NCBI RefSeq assembly: GCF_026151205.1
Contig: NC_087078.1
Span: 1,567,675-1,631,674, forward strand
DNA: 64,000 nt
Reading direction: 5' to 3'
Origin: Bolinopsis microptera
Lineage: Eukaryota > Ctenophora > Tentaculata > Lobata > Bolinopsidae
In this document: one piece after another, positions 1-11,100 of the stretch
How the letters are laid out: each line of letters starts with the position of its first letter
How positions within the stretch are numbered: the first letter of the stretch is position 1
Position numbers and translations under genes: made by a program
The notes under the pieces: model-generated
Told to the model about the DNA's origin: nothing
What the model saw: only the letters and a program-made list of their open reading frames with translations
Databases searched by the model: none

Positions 1-257
1 GGTCACGAACTAGAAAACATGCCACTTTTGGTGGATATGAAAATAAGATGGGTTCGGGACTGGGGAAGTCAACGCTATTTAATTAAGCGACCGATTTTAG
101 AACGAAATGCCGAAAAATCGTGTAGGAATTTTGAATTCTCACTATTGAAAACCCGACGGCCAATAAAAATTCTTGACGGGTCATTATAACGACAACAACA
201 ACAACAACATTAGTATACTATAATAATCTATACCAAGAATAGTAATAGAAACATCAC

Positions 258-1102
258 CTGAAAGCTGAGGTCCTCCTCCGCCATCTCTTCCAACACTGGA
301 ATGGTAGGAATTTCAGATATTTCCTCCCCGGGACTCTGAGTATTAAACCTGGGATCCTCCATGCTGACAGCAGTGTTTTCACCCCAGCCCCCCTGTTTGG
401 GCATGGGACGAGGAGGGGACAGTTCGTCTGTGGAGGAGGGGCTCAACATCATCGTGGAATCTGAGGAAGGAGGACATTTTAAAACAAATTAAAGCTTTTA
501 AGAGAAGGGCAGTGGAGGGTCAGCGGCTCAGCGCAGTGGAGGGTCAGCGGCTCAGCGCAGTGGAGGGTCAGCGCCCTTTTTAATCGACCGTTTTTTATAG
601 ACTGAACAATTCTACGCAGGGTATATTTTAGCCGGCAACGGTTGGGCGTTGTCAAATTGTAAATGTTCTATAGGATGAATTGCTCTCTAAGTATAAAAAG
701 GTAGATCATTTCGTCAAAAAAAGCGATCTTTCCCCCCAGAATTGGATCAATTACTCACTAAGTCGTATTTAATGTCAATAATACTGCCCAGGCCATTAAG
801 CACCTACCGGGGCCGACTAGTAGTAGCATGAAAATCATAAAATACCCGACATATATCCAGACTTAAACAGCAAGCAGAAACATAGTTAAAAGCCTAATAA
901 AAGGTACAGTAAAATAACTTTGCAGAATAAAATGCCACGTAGATATTCCCTTTGCCAGCTAAATTGTCCGGAACGCACCAGTAGCAGCAGCTCCAGGAGC
1001 AGGAATTTCAGAGTCTTCATTGGGAGAGGTACTCTGTACGGCACGACGCCCCGCTTGTGGCCGATCCTTCTTGTCTGGTGACGTAGTGAAGATATCAGAC
1101 AT
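258..1102 (-). CDS. IFT43: IFT43 homologue, N-terminal exons (3' end outside window)
   Basis: Two minus-strand exons are visible. Exon 1 is 1102..979 (ATG at 1102..1100), ending in phase 1 before a gtgcgt donor. Exon 2 is 460..258, entered through a cctccttcctcag acceptor and left through a gtgatg donor. The join restores a split GAT codon and keeps one frame. Exon 1 carries a short GRRA motif. Exon 2 carries KQGGWGE and then EIPTIPVLEEMAEEDLSFQ, which match the conserved GRRA, QGGW and IPxIPDLEEVQEEDxxLQV blocks of IFT43. IFT43 is a small subunit of the IFT-A complex, which drives retrograde intraflagellar transport in cilia. The C-terminal exons should lie to the left of base 1. The start is uncertain: the open frame continues upstream of the ATG to a possible tatag acceptor near 1127, so a short upstream coding exon cannot be excluded. 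The intron contains a 24-bp tandem repeat. Confidence 0.8.
509..573. repeat. 24-bp tandem repeat in IFT43 intron 1
   Basis: The unit gcagtggagggtcagcggct plus cagc is repeated about 2.7 times without visible mismatch. It is GC-rich against an AT-rich intron. Confidence 0.85.
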
Positions 1103-1899
1103 TACGTCGCTTTTCTTGGAGGCACGCTATAAGTTACAATAAGATAAGTTACAATAAGATAAGTTACTGTAAGTTACAATAAGATGAGTTGCAGCACAAC
1201 AAAGAAATTTCCATAAAAAGGATAATGTGTAGCGCTCGGCAGACTTTGAATGGCATACATGTACATTGTACATTGTACAGCTATAAATAACGATAGGGAT
1301 CTATTGTTTTTAAAGCTCCTTGAAAGTTGTCTGAAGTAGCTTAATTGATCTGAGGTATGCGAGGGGACTACAATCATGACAGCGAAACATTTACCAAAGT
1401 GCCAGTAAAAACTCACAATTGACAATACAACAATCACCATCGAAACTCGATGTTCAATAAATTATCTCACACAGAGACCTTCGACCTACCGACCACATAA
1501 TTTACTATAGCTATCGTAAAACTATTTCATCTTCACACCGTTGATTCCGGATAAATAATATAATTGTTATGAATTCAATAATTTATGAATTTTTGAAAAA
1601 CCAAGTCCAACTCACTGATTTATACAAAGATTTGAAGGCTAGGAAACATTGCAATTCGCAATTTAACCAAAGAATTTAGACTGTAAATATTGCAATCAAT
1701 GTGACAATAAGACAGGCTCATAGAGTAACAAACTAGAAAATAGATCTGAAAAGAAAGCCAGATATTCTCATATTATAACCAATTGAACTTGGAAAATTAT
1801 AGAAAAAGAGGGGAAAACTTCAAGAAAAAGAAAATCCTACACACTAAATCGAAAAATCAATTAATTTTAAAGCCCCGATACCTGACATTGGGTAAAAAT
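1103..1899. other. Intergenic: IFT43 upstream region and 3' side of the J/TPR/RRM gene
   Basis: No coding exon is recognisable. At 1131-1185 a 15-bp unit (gttacaataagataa) is repeated about four times just upstream of IFT43 exon 1. The stretch near 1700-1899 is probably the 3' UTR of the next minus-strand gene. Both genes point the same way, so the IFT43 promoter should lie here. Confidence 0.5.
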
Positions 1900-4423
1900 T
1901 TACCTAAATTTATGATCATGATCACTAACGTGAAGATAATGACAATTGCTATAAGGACAATTGCCCCGTAACCAGTGCTCACACTCGATTGTTGGATTCT
2001 TGTTCCAGTTAACGTCCAGAGACACTCCTTGTATCACGTGATTTTGAGCAGCATTAAAAGCCCTCTTGGCATCTTCGTGCCTCATGAAATGGATAAAGGA
2101 GTACGCTAGAGGCTTACCGTGAGTTTTGATGATCACTACCCCCGAAACTTTGCCATATTTTGTAAAAACATCGTATAGATCCTTTTCTGTTATTTTCTTG
2201 GAGTCAAAATGCCCAATCCAAAGTGAGTAATCGCGAGGATCAAATTTACGTCCAGATTTGCCATTAGCCATGTTCTGTGGCTTATCATTGTGGGGCCTAA
2301 CATTTAGGTTGTGATGCTGAGGCTTGGGTCCAGGTCGGACTGCCATGGTGTTGGGGCGCACCATCATGGGCTGCTGATTGTGGGGTTTCACCGGATGAAG
2401 GGGAGACTGCTGGTGGACGGGAGATTGCATTTGAGCTGGCATCCTCATCATGGTGCTCACTGGTATGCTGTTCATGTGCATGTTCTGAGGGCGCGGGTAC
2501 GGTATTGGTACCCTGACTGGCATTTGCATCATGTGGGGTCTGGTTCCCGGTGCCACAGAGGGCATTCTGATCGGAGATGCGGTGTAGGATCCGGCCGATA
2601 TCACGGGGTAAAATGTAGACATTTGAGTGTGAGGAATGTGGGAAATATTTGGGTAAATAGGAGGCGGCATTTGTGGAGGTGGAGGGGGAGGCTCCTCATA
2701 ATCCGGGGTTGTAAAAGACATGTTATCTTTAAACTGGGATGACAACAAAAATTCGATTGCCCCCTGGATATCATTCTTAGATTTGATGAGGGCATGCTCA
2801 CAGGCTCTCCTGTCAAAACCAAAGTCCTGCAATTGTAATAATCTGACCTCGAAAAGTTCGTGAGCTGCCTCTGAACATTGAGGATCCAACTCCAAGATTT
2901 TACTGAGAGCGTTTTCTGCTTCGCTGAAACGCTTTAAACCACACAAGGCCTTAGCTTTTCTAAAATATCCCTTCGGCTCATTTGGAACTAAAGAAACGGC
3001 AGAGTTGGCATCACTCAGTGCTTCTTCAAATTTCTTTAAAGAGTGATAACAATATGATCTATTACCATAACATCGGTGATCTATTTGATTCAAGGCAATA
3101 GCTTTGGTGTACTCTTCAATGGCATTATGTAGCTTACCAAATTGAGCAAATTCGTTACCTTTTCGAGCATGCTCCTGAGATTTAAAAAAGTTTTCTTCCG
3201 TCGGTGGTTCAGGAAGGGATGCGTTAGCAGTCTGAGGAGGTGACGGTTTAGAATTAACAATATTATTATTAGTTTTAGAGTTCGTTACAATTTCACTGAC
3301 ATTTTGAGGAGGGGAACTGGAATTCCTCTTAGAAGTACCGTTATTTTCATCACCATTCACAGCTTTTTCGCTTGCTTTACGAGTCCTGGCTTCAGATTTT
3401 TCAACTTTTTGTTTGACCTTCGAACAAAACGCACTACCAAGGTCAATTTCGGGGGTGTCGGAATCACTTTCAACCAGATGATTTTTAGGTTTCTTTGGAG
3501 AGTCAGCTACCTTGGGTGAGTTGGTAACGTTACCCTTTTTGATGATTTGAACATTTGAAACATCTTTAATTTCATATTTGTCTTTTGAATTTGTATCTGA
3601 TTTAGCAGTAACCTCCTTTTCTTCACGCTTCTTTTCTTTTCTACGCTGTTTGTGTTTTTTTCTCCGTTCTCTCTTTTTTTCTAACTTTTTCTTTTCTTGT
3701 TCCTCTTCATCAACGAGTTTCTGTGCATTTTTCTGGGCATTTTTCTCAATCTCATCCCACTGTTCATGACTCATCATATCTTCCTCTGAATCATAGTAGT
3801 CTGAATCATCACTAAAATCAAAATTCTGGGAATTCTGTGAAAGAAAAGAGAACCACTCAGTTTTGATAAGCTCCTGAAAAAGATTGATAATTTGGTCCTC
3901 AGATAAACTGCCAATATCCTCGTCCCCTGTTAGAAGATTATATGCAGCGTTGATCCTTTGAAAAAGACGCTTAGCTCCTTCATTGTCCTTATTTTTATCG
4001 GGGTGATATTTAAGGGCTAATTTACGATATGCGGCTTTGATTTCATCGTGTGGAGAGTCTGGAGATACCTGAAAAGAAAAACAGGTTAAGAGGAAGTTAG
4101 TCAATAAAGTAATATTTACCAATAAGTTTAGTTGTCGCATTCACCCACATCACACACGTTTTGACAATATTTGATCATGAACTAATTGTTCATTGATATA
4201 CCTACTAGACATAGCTATCAGTGCTCCTAGATAAGCTGAATAATTTTGATTTTCTTAAAAGCAACTTTTCAAGCTTTAGGCAAATTGTTCTCAAAATGTA
4301 CACCTCGAACCGTGGAGAATACAGTGAATAGGATAAGGTTTTGTGTGGATATAATAGAAAGGAGTTTTATCTAACCTGTAGAAGTTGAAAAGCTTCGGCT
4401 CTTGTGATGGACATGACCTGCAT
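1900..4423 (-). CDS. J-domain/TPR/UBA-like/RRM/CCCH-zinc-finger protein
   Basis: Two coding exons: 4423..4376 ([16 protein letters not shown], donor gttaga) and 4068..1900 (acceptor ttttcttttcag), about 738 aa. The first exon restores helix I of a J domain. The HPD motif is at about residues 38-40 in [19 protein letters not shown]. Next come an acidic stretch, a Lys/Glu/Arg-rich predicted helix (about 120-175), three TPR motifs (about 305-420), a UBA-like segment (about 425-457, [15 protein letters not shown]...AIEFLL), a Pro/Met/His-rich linker, an RRM (about 629-708, LWIGHF as RNP2) and a CCCH finger ([18 protein letters not shown], about 710-728). The J and TPR domains point to an Hsp70/Hsp90 co-chaperone, and the RRM and finger point to RNA binding. 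A combined role is inference. The charged linker and TPR region resemble TTC31-type proteins, but I would not assign that name. The start is uncertain: an acceptor-like tgcag precedes the second ATG (4414), so translation may begin MSITRAEAF. The single-exon frame from 4140 reads into the intron and is not the true N-terminus. Confidence 0.85.
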
Positions 4424-6602
4424 GAGAATTGCAAAACTTTATAAAAACGAACAACATTGCATAAATCAAAATTGCAGTATAATCCTGAATTGATTTGAAC
4501 GACTATTGGTCAAATTAAATTTGACATATCAGCAGTTGTAATTTTCTTCGACGTTGAATTTGTGAAGCCTTTTTGGTATGTACAAGCAATCTGTGTTACA
4601 ATTTGAACAGAAAATAGACTACTACCAGAGAGCATGAGCAATCAAACAAAATATCTGCATTAAAGAAAAATAATAAATGAAATATTTCGCATTGACCAGC
4701 AAATTATAGAATTCAATAAATATTGTAAATGAAACGTGATCCGATATAAGTAATTGGCATCTTTTTATTTCATCAAATTCAAAAACATTTCACAACACTA
4801 AGTCAAAACCTAACTATTAAATTTTTGTGAGAAACAGTTATTGTAAAGACATCTCGTTAATTCACAAATTCAAACCAAGACTTTAATGATGATAATATAC
4901 AGCAAGCTGAGTTGATAATATACCTATAAATATAATAAGAAAAGGGCATTGAAAACATACAGTCACAGCAAAACCCCGATTTACCGAGCCCCAATTTAAC
5001 GTAAACCCCGATTTATCATACTTTCTTCTTACCCTTCTTAATACCTTCCCCCCAAATTTTGGAAAATGTCTTCAATTTAGTTTGATATCACGTGATTCTT
5101 TGACATACGACTTATAAATGGGTCCCGGATATCAAGCGAGCTTGTCAGGGTTGTAACATCCCCTAATTGAGAACGAGTGAGGTGCGGAGAGAAACCATGT
5201 GACGGGGACTCAAAAGTCTAAACCCTGATTTACGGTACTAATTTCCTTTGCGGTTAAATAGGGGTTTAACTCTACTATGCTCCTAAAACTATAATTATAA
5301 AATATGAAATGAACCTCAAAAACAGCAAAAGCGGACATTCTTGAAAATCTGAAGATAACTTACAATTGCAATTCATCTAAGGAGGTTGTCAGCGTTGAAT
5401 TTTGCATAATTGAATATTAAAATTGTGATCACCCTGGTCAATAATTCATAGATTGACTGCCCAGACAGCTTTATCTGAATACTAGACAGCTTCATAAAAA
5501 TTCAAAGCTTTTTTGATTCCCGTATTCAAACATATTACAGATCATTACGACCTAGAGGAAACAATCTACGAGAATTAATGTTGTAGGCAAGATGTAACTA
5601 GTTGTAAAAGATAAGAGTTGATCAAGAAGAGAATGTCAACATTATAATCCATCTACATCATAGCATAACAAATATGATAGAGGGTTTTGTTTTTCAACAG
5701 AAAAGTCTTCAAAAGCATGTCATGACGAGCTGAGGAGCCATATATTATATAATTATTAATCCATCGATTTCTGGTGTCCTGGCCTCACAAAATCAACATA
5801 ATAATAGTATAAATTAATAAAAAGCAACCCATTGATGAACTTATAATGTTTAGAAAAATATACTAAAAACGTACCACATAATAATCCAGATTTACAACTT
5901 TATAGAGGAACACTGTGCAATATGTCTAATTCACTACTTTTTAGTTCAATATATAATTATAATACACAATTTTTCAATAAATCAAAGTATAGTTAACAAT
6001 TACTTTCTACGTGTGTCAAAAATTCACACAAAATGATGAATCAGGATTATTGCGCATTTAAAGGAAGGCATGAAATAGTGGGTATAAGATATATGAAAAG
6101 TCATTAAATACAGCCAGCAGCTAAAATCAGCCTAGTTCTTATATGAAACTAGTTATAAAACTTTGCTAAATCATGCAGAGTTAATCACATTAAATGTAAG
6201 AGGACAGTAAAGTGTCAAGATAGAACCAAAAAATGTGAATCACTGGAGTGTGTCATCAGGACTGATACGATTTCTACACGCACAATAAGGCGAATGTAAC
6301 ATGGAGGACAAAATGGAATCTAATGTGAGAACTGCAATGAAAACACTTTTATTTTCGGTTTTTAGAGTTGTTGAAGAAAAATGCGTCAGGCCCTAATATT
6401 CTAATCAAAGAAAAATAAAAGCATCGTACGTCTTTTGACATTCATAGCAATTAATGATTCCTAAAACAGAGCCCAAATTCTAATTTTGGCCAGGTTGCTT
6501 TTCCATATTCTATGCGAGAAGGTGTTTATGTAATTTTCAATTTAAATTTCAAGAAATCATTGTAATTTAATGATTTATAACCTGCACACAAGATGCTAAC
6601 TT
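4424..6602. other. Intergenic, with the MBD5/6 3' UTR on its right
   Basis: AT-rich and without convincing exons. The left part is the promoter side of the J/TPR/RRM gene and the right part (about 5.8-6.6 kb) is the likely 3' UTR of the MBD gene. A pogo-like MITE lies at about 4960-5275. Nothing else is recognised. Confidence 0.5.
4960..5275. mobile_element. Pogo/Tc1-like MITE (diverged)
   Basis: The left end reads CAGTCACAGCAAAACCCCGA followed by TTTACCG. The reverse complement of the right end reads GTAGAGTTAAACCCCTATTT followed by AACCG. The two ends thus form an imperfect inverted repeat of the 'AACCCCGATTTA' type seen in pogo/Tigger-like elements. Both ends abut TA, the usual target of this superfamily. 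There is no coding capacity. Related AAACCCTGATTTA fragments occur near 24490-24580 and 44966. Confidence 0.45.
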
Positions 6603-8859
6603 TCAATGACTTTTCCTACCCTCTACTTGACTGGCTAAATCAGCTATCTGTGGAATTTGACCAGTCATGGGATGAATCATAGGAAAGCTAGGTATTTGAC
6701 CTGGCCCAGGAGGTTGAAACTGAGCCCAATGAGGATGTGCCATGGAAGACACAGGAATGTTTTGAACAATCGGCACGTTTCCAGCAGAACTCATGACAAT
6801 GTTTGAGGGAGTGTGTGGTTCTGATTTTGATAATTTTGAAGCTTTAACTGAATGCCCTGTTTGAAATCTGAGAGCAGGATTACCAGGATATCTGTCGTAC
6901 ATGTGCGGTGCAGATTGTTGTCTTTTCCTCTTTTTCGGACTGGATTCTTTTTCTGCTGCTTGGGAGGGTTCCTCATTTTTCTGTGGAGATGACAGTATCT
7001 GCTGCACTTTGGCATCTACTTCCGATGGAGATAAAACGCCCTCCCACTTCTCCACGCTCTTACTACTTTTATGATCTCGATTTTGTCTTGGTTCATTTTG
7101 GATAAGAGGAACACCATACATTAAGGTGCTGGGGGTAAGATATTGAACTGGAATCATGGAGTTACTGAATTGGGAAGATGATGCAACTGATGGAGGATAC
7201 TTAGCAATGTTATTACTTTGTTCTGATGATACTGGTTTGGGTACTGGATAGTGTTCTGAATTGACATCATCATCTATGTCAGGAATAGTTCCTAGGTTTG
7301 GATTTGTGCAAGTTTTCAGAATTGAATCGACTGATGTCAAATTATGATCACTTGAAGCTTTAGAGGATTTAGAAAGAACCTTTTTTTCACCATAATCCCC
7401 AAGTGACACTAACAATGTTGGTTTGGATGAACCGTCGATTCGCACCTTCCCTTTATCTGGCTGTATAACAATTGCAGGCTGCTTGGAGATTTTTGGCGGT
7501 TGTTTAGACTTTGATTTAGTCTTACTTTTAGTTCGCTTATCATCCTGTGAGGGTAGCTCATTGTACGATCTCACCATTGGTTGCTGGCCATAAAGTGGGT
7601 TGCATCCTGGCATTCTTAGCATTGCTTGGTGATTCATAGCACGCTGATGAAATGCTTGCTGGTTTATTGCCTGCTGATTCATTGCATAATAATTCGATGG
7701 ATACCTGTTCATTACAGGATGCATGGGATTGGTATGAGCATATGGCGGAGGCCACATATTATTTTGGCTCCCATACCCTCTGTTAGGCTCACTCTGAACT
7801 ATTTGTAACATGTTTCCGGGATTTCTCTGTTGTTTTATTTTCTGCCTACTTTGTTCAGCATCAATATTCTTATCTTTGCCAGAAGGTTTTTCAGGAGCTT
7901 TCCGTAAATTAGTATCTGGTATTTGTTTAGATGATTGATTAGTGTTCATAAGTTCTGGAGCAAGTGGAAGTTGTGGAGAAACTGGTGGATCCCTGTGAGC
8001 TTTTGGTGCGGGTGTGTTAGATATAAGGTTTCGAGAATTGTTGTTTTGCTGAGAAGACTTCAAATGGGAGGGGTCATACTTATTTTTGACATTTATGGAC
8101 CCTACATTAGGCTTGATATCAGCACGATGTCCATGATTAGATTGATTAATGTTTTTTGGGTGTGTGTCTCCCACTGGACTTGGTTTCGGAACATCTTTGG
8201 AAACATTTATGACATCAGGGTTTTGAAGCTGCTTCAAAGGTGATCGTAGCTTTTGAGTTCTCTTTTCTAAACTTGAGTATAAGAGTTGCAGAATTTGTTG
8301 AACAGCATATCTGTTAACTTGGCAAAAAATCGATATTGGGGGAAGTTTACTGGCTGATGTAGATCCATGATTACCTTCAACAGCTGGTTTTTTAGTTTGA
8401 GGACTACCCATCGATTTTGGAGAGTCTTTTATTAAGTCAGTTTGATTACTAGTAGGGTTCTTTTTAGAGCTGGAAGAAGATAACGTTTTTTGGGTCGAAC
8501 ATATACCCTGCTCTTGCGTTTTTTGGTTTCACAGTTTTCAGATTACATGAATGTGAAATTGGAGGACCTTTAACTGTTTCATTTGCTGAATGAGATTTCC
8601 CTACTTTTTCACCAGGAGGTTCTACTTGGCGAGATGGCTTTTCTAGGGAATCTTTTGATTTAATAGCAGCATCAAATGAGAAGAGAGAGTCCAAATGGAG
8701 GGGGCACTGAAGACCACATTTACAAGTTCCAGGTGAGGTTAGGTATTGTAGTATGTCATCTTTTGACTTAAGTTCATCAGAGGAAGGGGTAACATAAACA
8801 ACGTTTTGACTTTTTATGACTCTTTGCCAACCTCGAGGGATATCTATACATTGCTTCAT
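6603..8859 (-). CDS. MBD5/6: MBD5/MBD6-type methyl-CpG-binding-domain protein
   Basis: Exon 8859..8507 encodes an MBD near its N-terminus (IPRGWQRVIKSQNVVYVTPS, then ILQYLTSPGTCKCGLQCPL). The TCKCGLxCPL signature and VxxGWQR start are those of the MBD5/6 subfamily, which associates with the PR-DUB (BAP1) deubiquitinase rather than binding mCpG strongly. It joins exon 8469..6603 through a 37-nt intron (8506..8470, gtatat to cttccag), and the split GG|C codon restores the frame. The product is about 739 aa. The remainder is low-complexity Ser/Pro/Gln/Asn-rich, with a QQAINQQAFHQRAMNHQAM-like repeat and a basic SSPKKRKRQQ patch that could be a nuclear signal. I see no PWWP domain; vertebrate MBD5 has one, so the C-terminus may be shorter here or continue in an unseen exon (a gtagga donor-like site lies just before the stop). 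The 5' UTR exon begins at 8900 after a tatatttcag acceptor. Confidence 0.85.
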
Positions 8860-8900
8860 ATATTACTTTCTGGTTTTCATATCACAATTGTCATCAATAC

Positions 8901-9238
8901 CTGAAATATAGTTTATTAAATTAAGGAGTTTAAAGTGAATTACATAAAAGAAAACTAATTTGTACGCTCCTAATCTGCGTGCTAATGTCATGTCATCAGT
9001 ATAAGATTGTGCTAATCAATTTGTCTGATATTCAAAAATAAAATTCAGTCCTGCAACTATAATCAAAAGTCATGTAACACTGCAATTGAGGGTAAAATGA
9101 GGAGGGTCCCTGCCAGGATATTTAGTATCCTGTAAGGGAATCGTTGTAGTGTACAGTGAACATAAATATTTATACTACAATACATTTTGACTTTTCGCAC
9201 AAGCTCAACTGTTGGCTAGTTTATTCTTATGTTTACAG
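8901..9238. other. Upstream of MBD5/6; nothing else recognised
   Basis: AT-rich sequence containing the intron or promoter side of the MBD gene. No exon with coding signal was found. Confidence 0.4.
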
Positions 9239-9341
9239 AAGAGCTTAATATGCCATTTAAAGTGTCAGTGAGGCAGAAAGTAAAATATTCTGGATTTTAC
9301 TTTCTGCCTCACTGACACTTTAAATGGCCTATTAAGCTCTT
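9239..9341. repeat. Near-perfect hairpin with 47-bp arms
   Basis: Arm 9239-9285 pairs with 9295-9341 with one mismatch (tgccattt against ggccattt) around a 9-nt loop (tattctgga). Both arms carry agtgtcagtgaggcagaaag. There is no coding potential. It could be a miRNA-like precursor, a small foldback element or a relic of inverted duplication; see findings. Confidence 0.9.
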
Positions 9342-9569
9342 AAGATTTACAATGCTAAGAACAACACTTGCACTTATTGCTCTATGTGGGGTGCAGGGCT
9401 AGAGGAAAGAAGATGGACAGTAAACATGAGACCCCTCTATCAGAAGTCTCATACAACCCCATCCCTGCCCAATGCAGTAAATCATGTGTTTTGAAAATTT
9501 TGTGTATATATATTTGATTGTTTAAAGTTCAAAAATATTGATAACAATGGACCATTTCCGTTAAACCTA

Positions 9570-9735
9570 TGTATTGTGCTCTGCTAACACACTTTTTTAG
9601 AGATTTTATACCAGCGGATCCTCTAGAACATCTAATTGTCTATTTTAGAGAGGGTGCCTAAAGGGGAGGGCGCCAACAGGGGGGGGGGGGGCACTTTTCC
9701 AAGCGGGGGTGCCATCAGGCAACGTTACGCCACGT
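9570..9735. mobile_element. Truncated copy of the CAGTGGCGTAACG hAT MITE
   Basis: It shares the acttttttagagattttata stretch, the aaggggagggcgccaacagg block, a poly-G run and a terminal caacgttacgccac with the complete copies at 44624-44933 and 50124-50412. The opposite end is missing or degraded, and the terminal cactg is altered to cacgtg. Confidence 0.7.
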
Positions 9736-11100
9736 GCAGCTACTCGATTTTATTTGAAATGTATATATATTGTTTGAATGACCTTTTCGATATTTGGTTC
9801 AGAAAGTGATATTTTGTATTTTTCAACAGAAAGATTATCTTTGGTTTCATCCTTATGTGGCAAAGAAGCGTTTTATAAATCTTTATTCCAATGGAAGTTT
9901 GATTAGGTTTTTGAAATAGGAGAATAATAAATAATAATTCTAGAACTGTTACATAGTTTTAAAAATTATGCCCCCTTTATTGTGGCAGAGTATGTGCTTT
10001 GTTGAAGTGTCCTGATTTAAAAAATCATCTGAGTGACTGCATTAAAATAATTAAAGGAGAGCAACAGAAAAACGTAAAACAAAAGGAGTAACAACTAGAA
10101 CATACTAATATTAATATCAACATTAGAACAAAATACAGTCACCTAATTCTCTTCTTCTACGGTTGAGTATAGAAATAGGATAATGTTTTGATACATTTAT
10201 TTAGAATATCGTATTAGATAAATAATTAATGTTGGTGGGGAAATATTTATAATTATACTAGAAAACCCGACGTGGTCACAGGGAAGAAGCTAATAGTATT
10301 CTTTGATAGTAAGTTTTTATCATATCAAAAAAATATCCATCACAACCGAAGATACAGCCGATCAAAATATATCTTGCACTGAACACAACGTAATTACCAC
10401 AAAAACCGATCAAAACAAAATTCAAACAATATACACATAATAATATAGCAATGACCCTATATAAAATCAACCCTTTAAGAATTCAAAAAAACCGATCAAC
10501 CCTTAAAGAATTCAAAAAAAAACCGGATCAAAAAGACGTTTAATACAATCAATTGCACTGCATGTAGGGTAACAAACCTCGTTACCATGGTTTACATTTG
10601 CAACCTTTGCTTTTTTACCCAATTGCACTCTGGGCGGTTGTAACATTGTAACATAAATTTTTACAAAAATAATTCTTTGAATTATAATATAGATATTTTT
10701 TCACATAATGCAATGAATTTTTGTAGACATGTGTATCATAAATTTTACCTTACTTTCTACTTTACTTAACCAATCATGTTCGGTGGGCAAACACCCTTAC
10801 TTCAGTAGGTATGGTGATGGGCATAGGCGATTAGCAATAATTTAAAATATAATAATAATAATAATAATAAATTAATGTTATTTTTATACAGTACCTAAGG
10901 TTTAAATAATTTAAATTAACCCTTATGCACAAGCTGTAAAAGATAACATAACAGCAATAGCAGCAAATCTGGGAAACTTTGAATACTACCACTTTGAAGC
11001 ATTTGACCACCTCGTAAAAATCACAAATTATAATTCGAGTAATCTGAATATTTACAATAGGTCCCAAAAATGTCATAGCTTCATGATATGCAAACGAAAT
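9736..11100. other. Intergenic, AT-rich
   Basis: No gene recognised. At about 10420-10475 lies one copy of a dispersed motif (tatagcaatgaccctatata) that recurs at 14650-14695 and, inverted, at 30245-30285. A (taa)n run is at 10850-10875. Confidence 0.45.

Noticed and set aside
2311-2742. 143-codon plus-strand frame rich in His/Arg/Gly/Val
   Set aside because: Antisense shadow of the Pro/Met/His-rich linker of the J/TPR/RRM gene.
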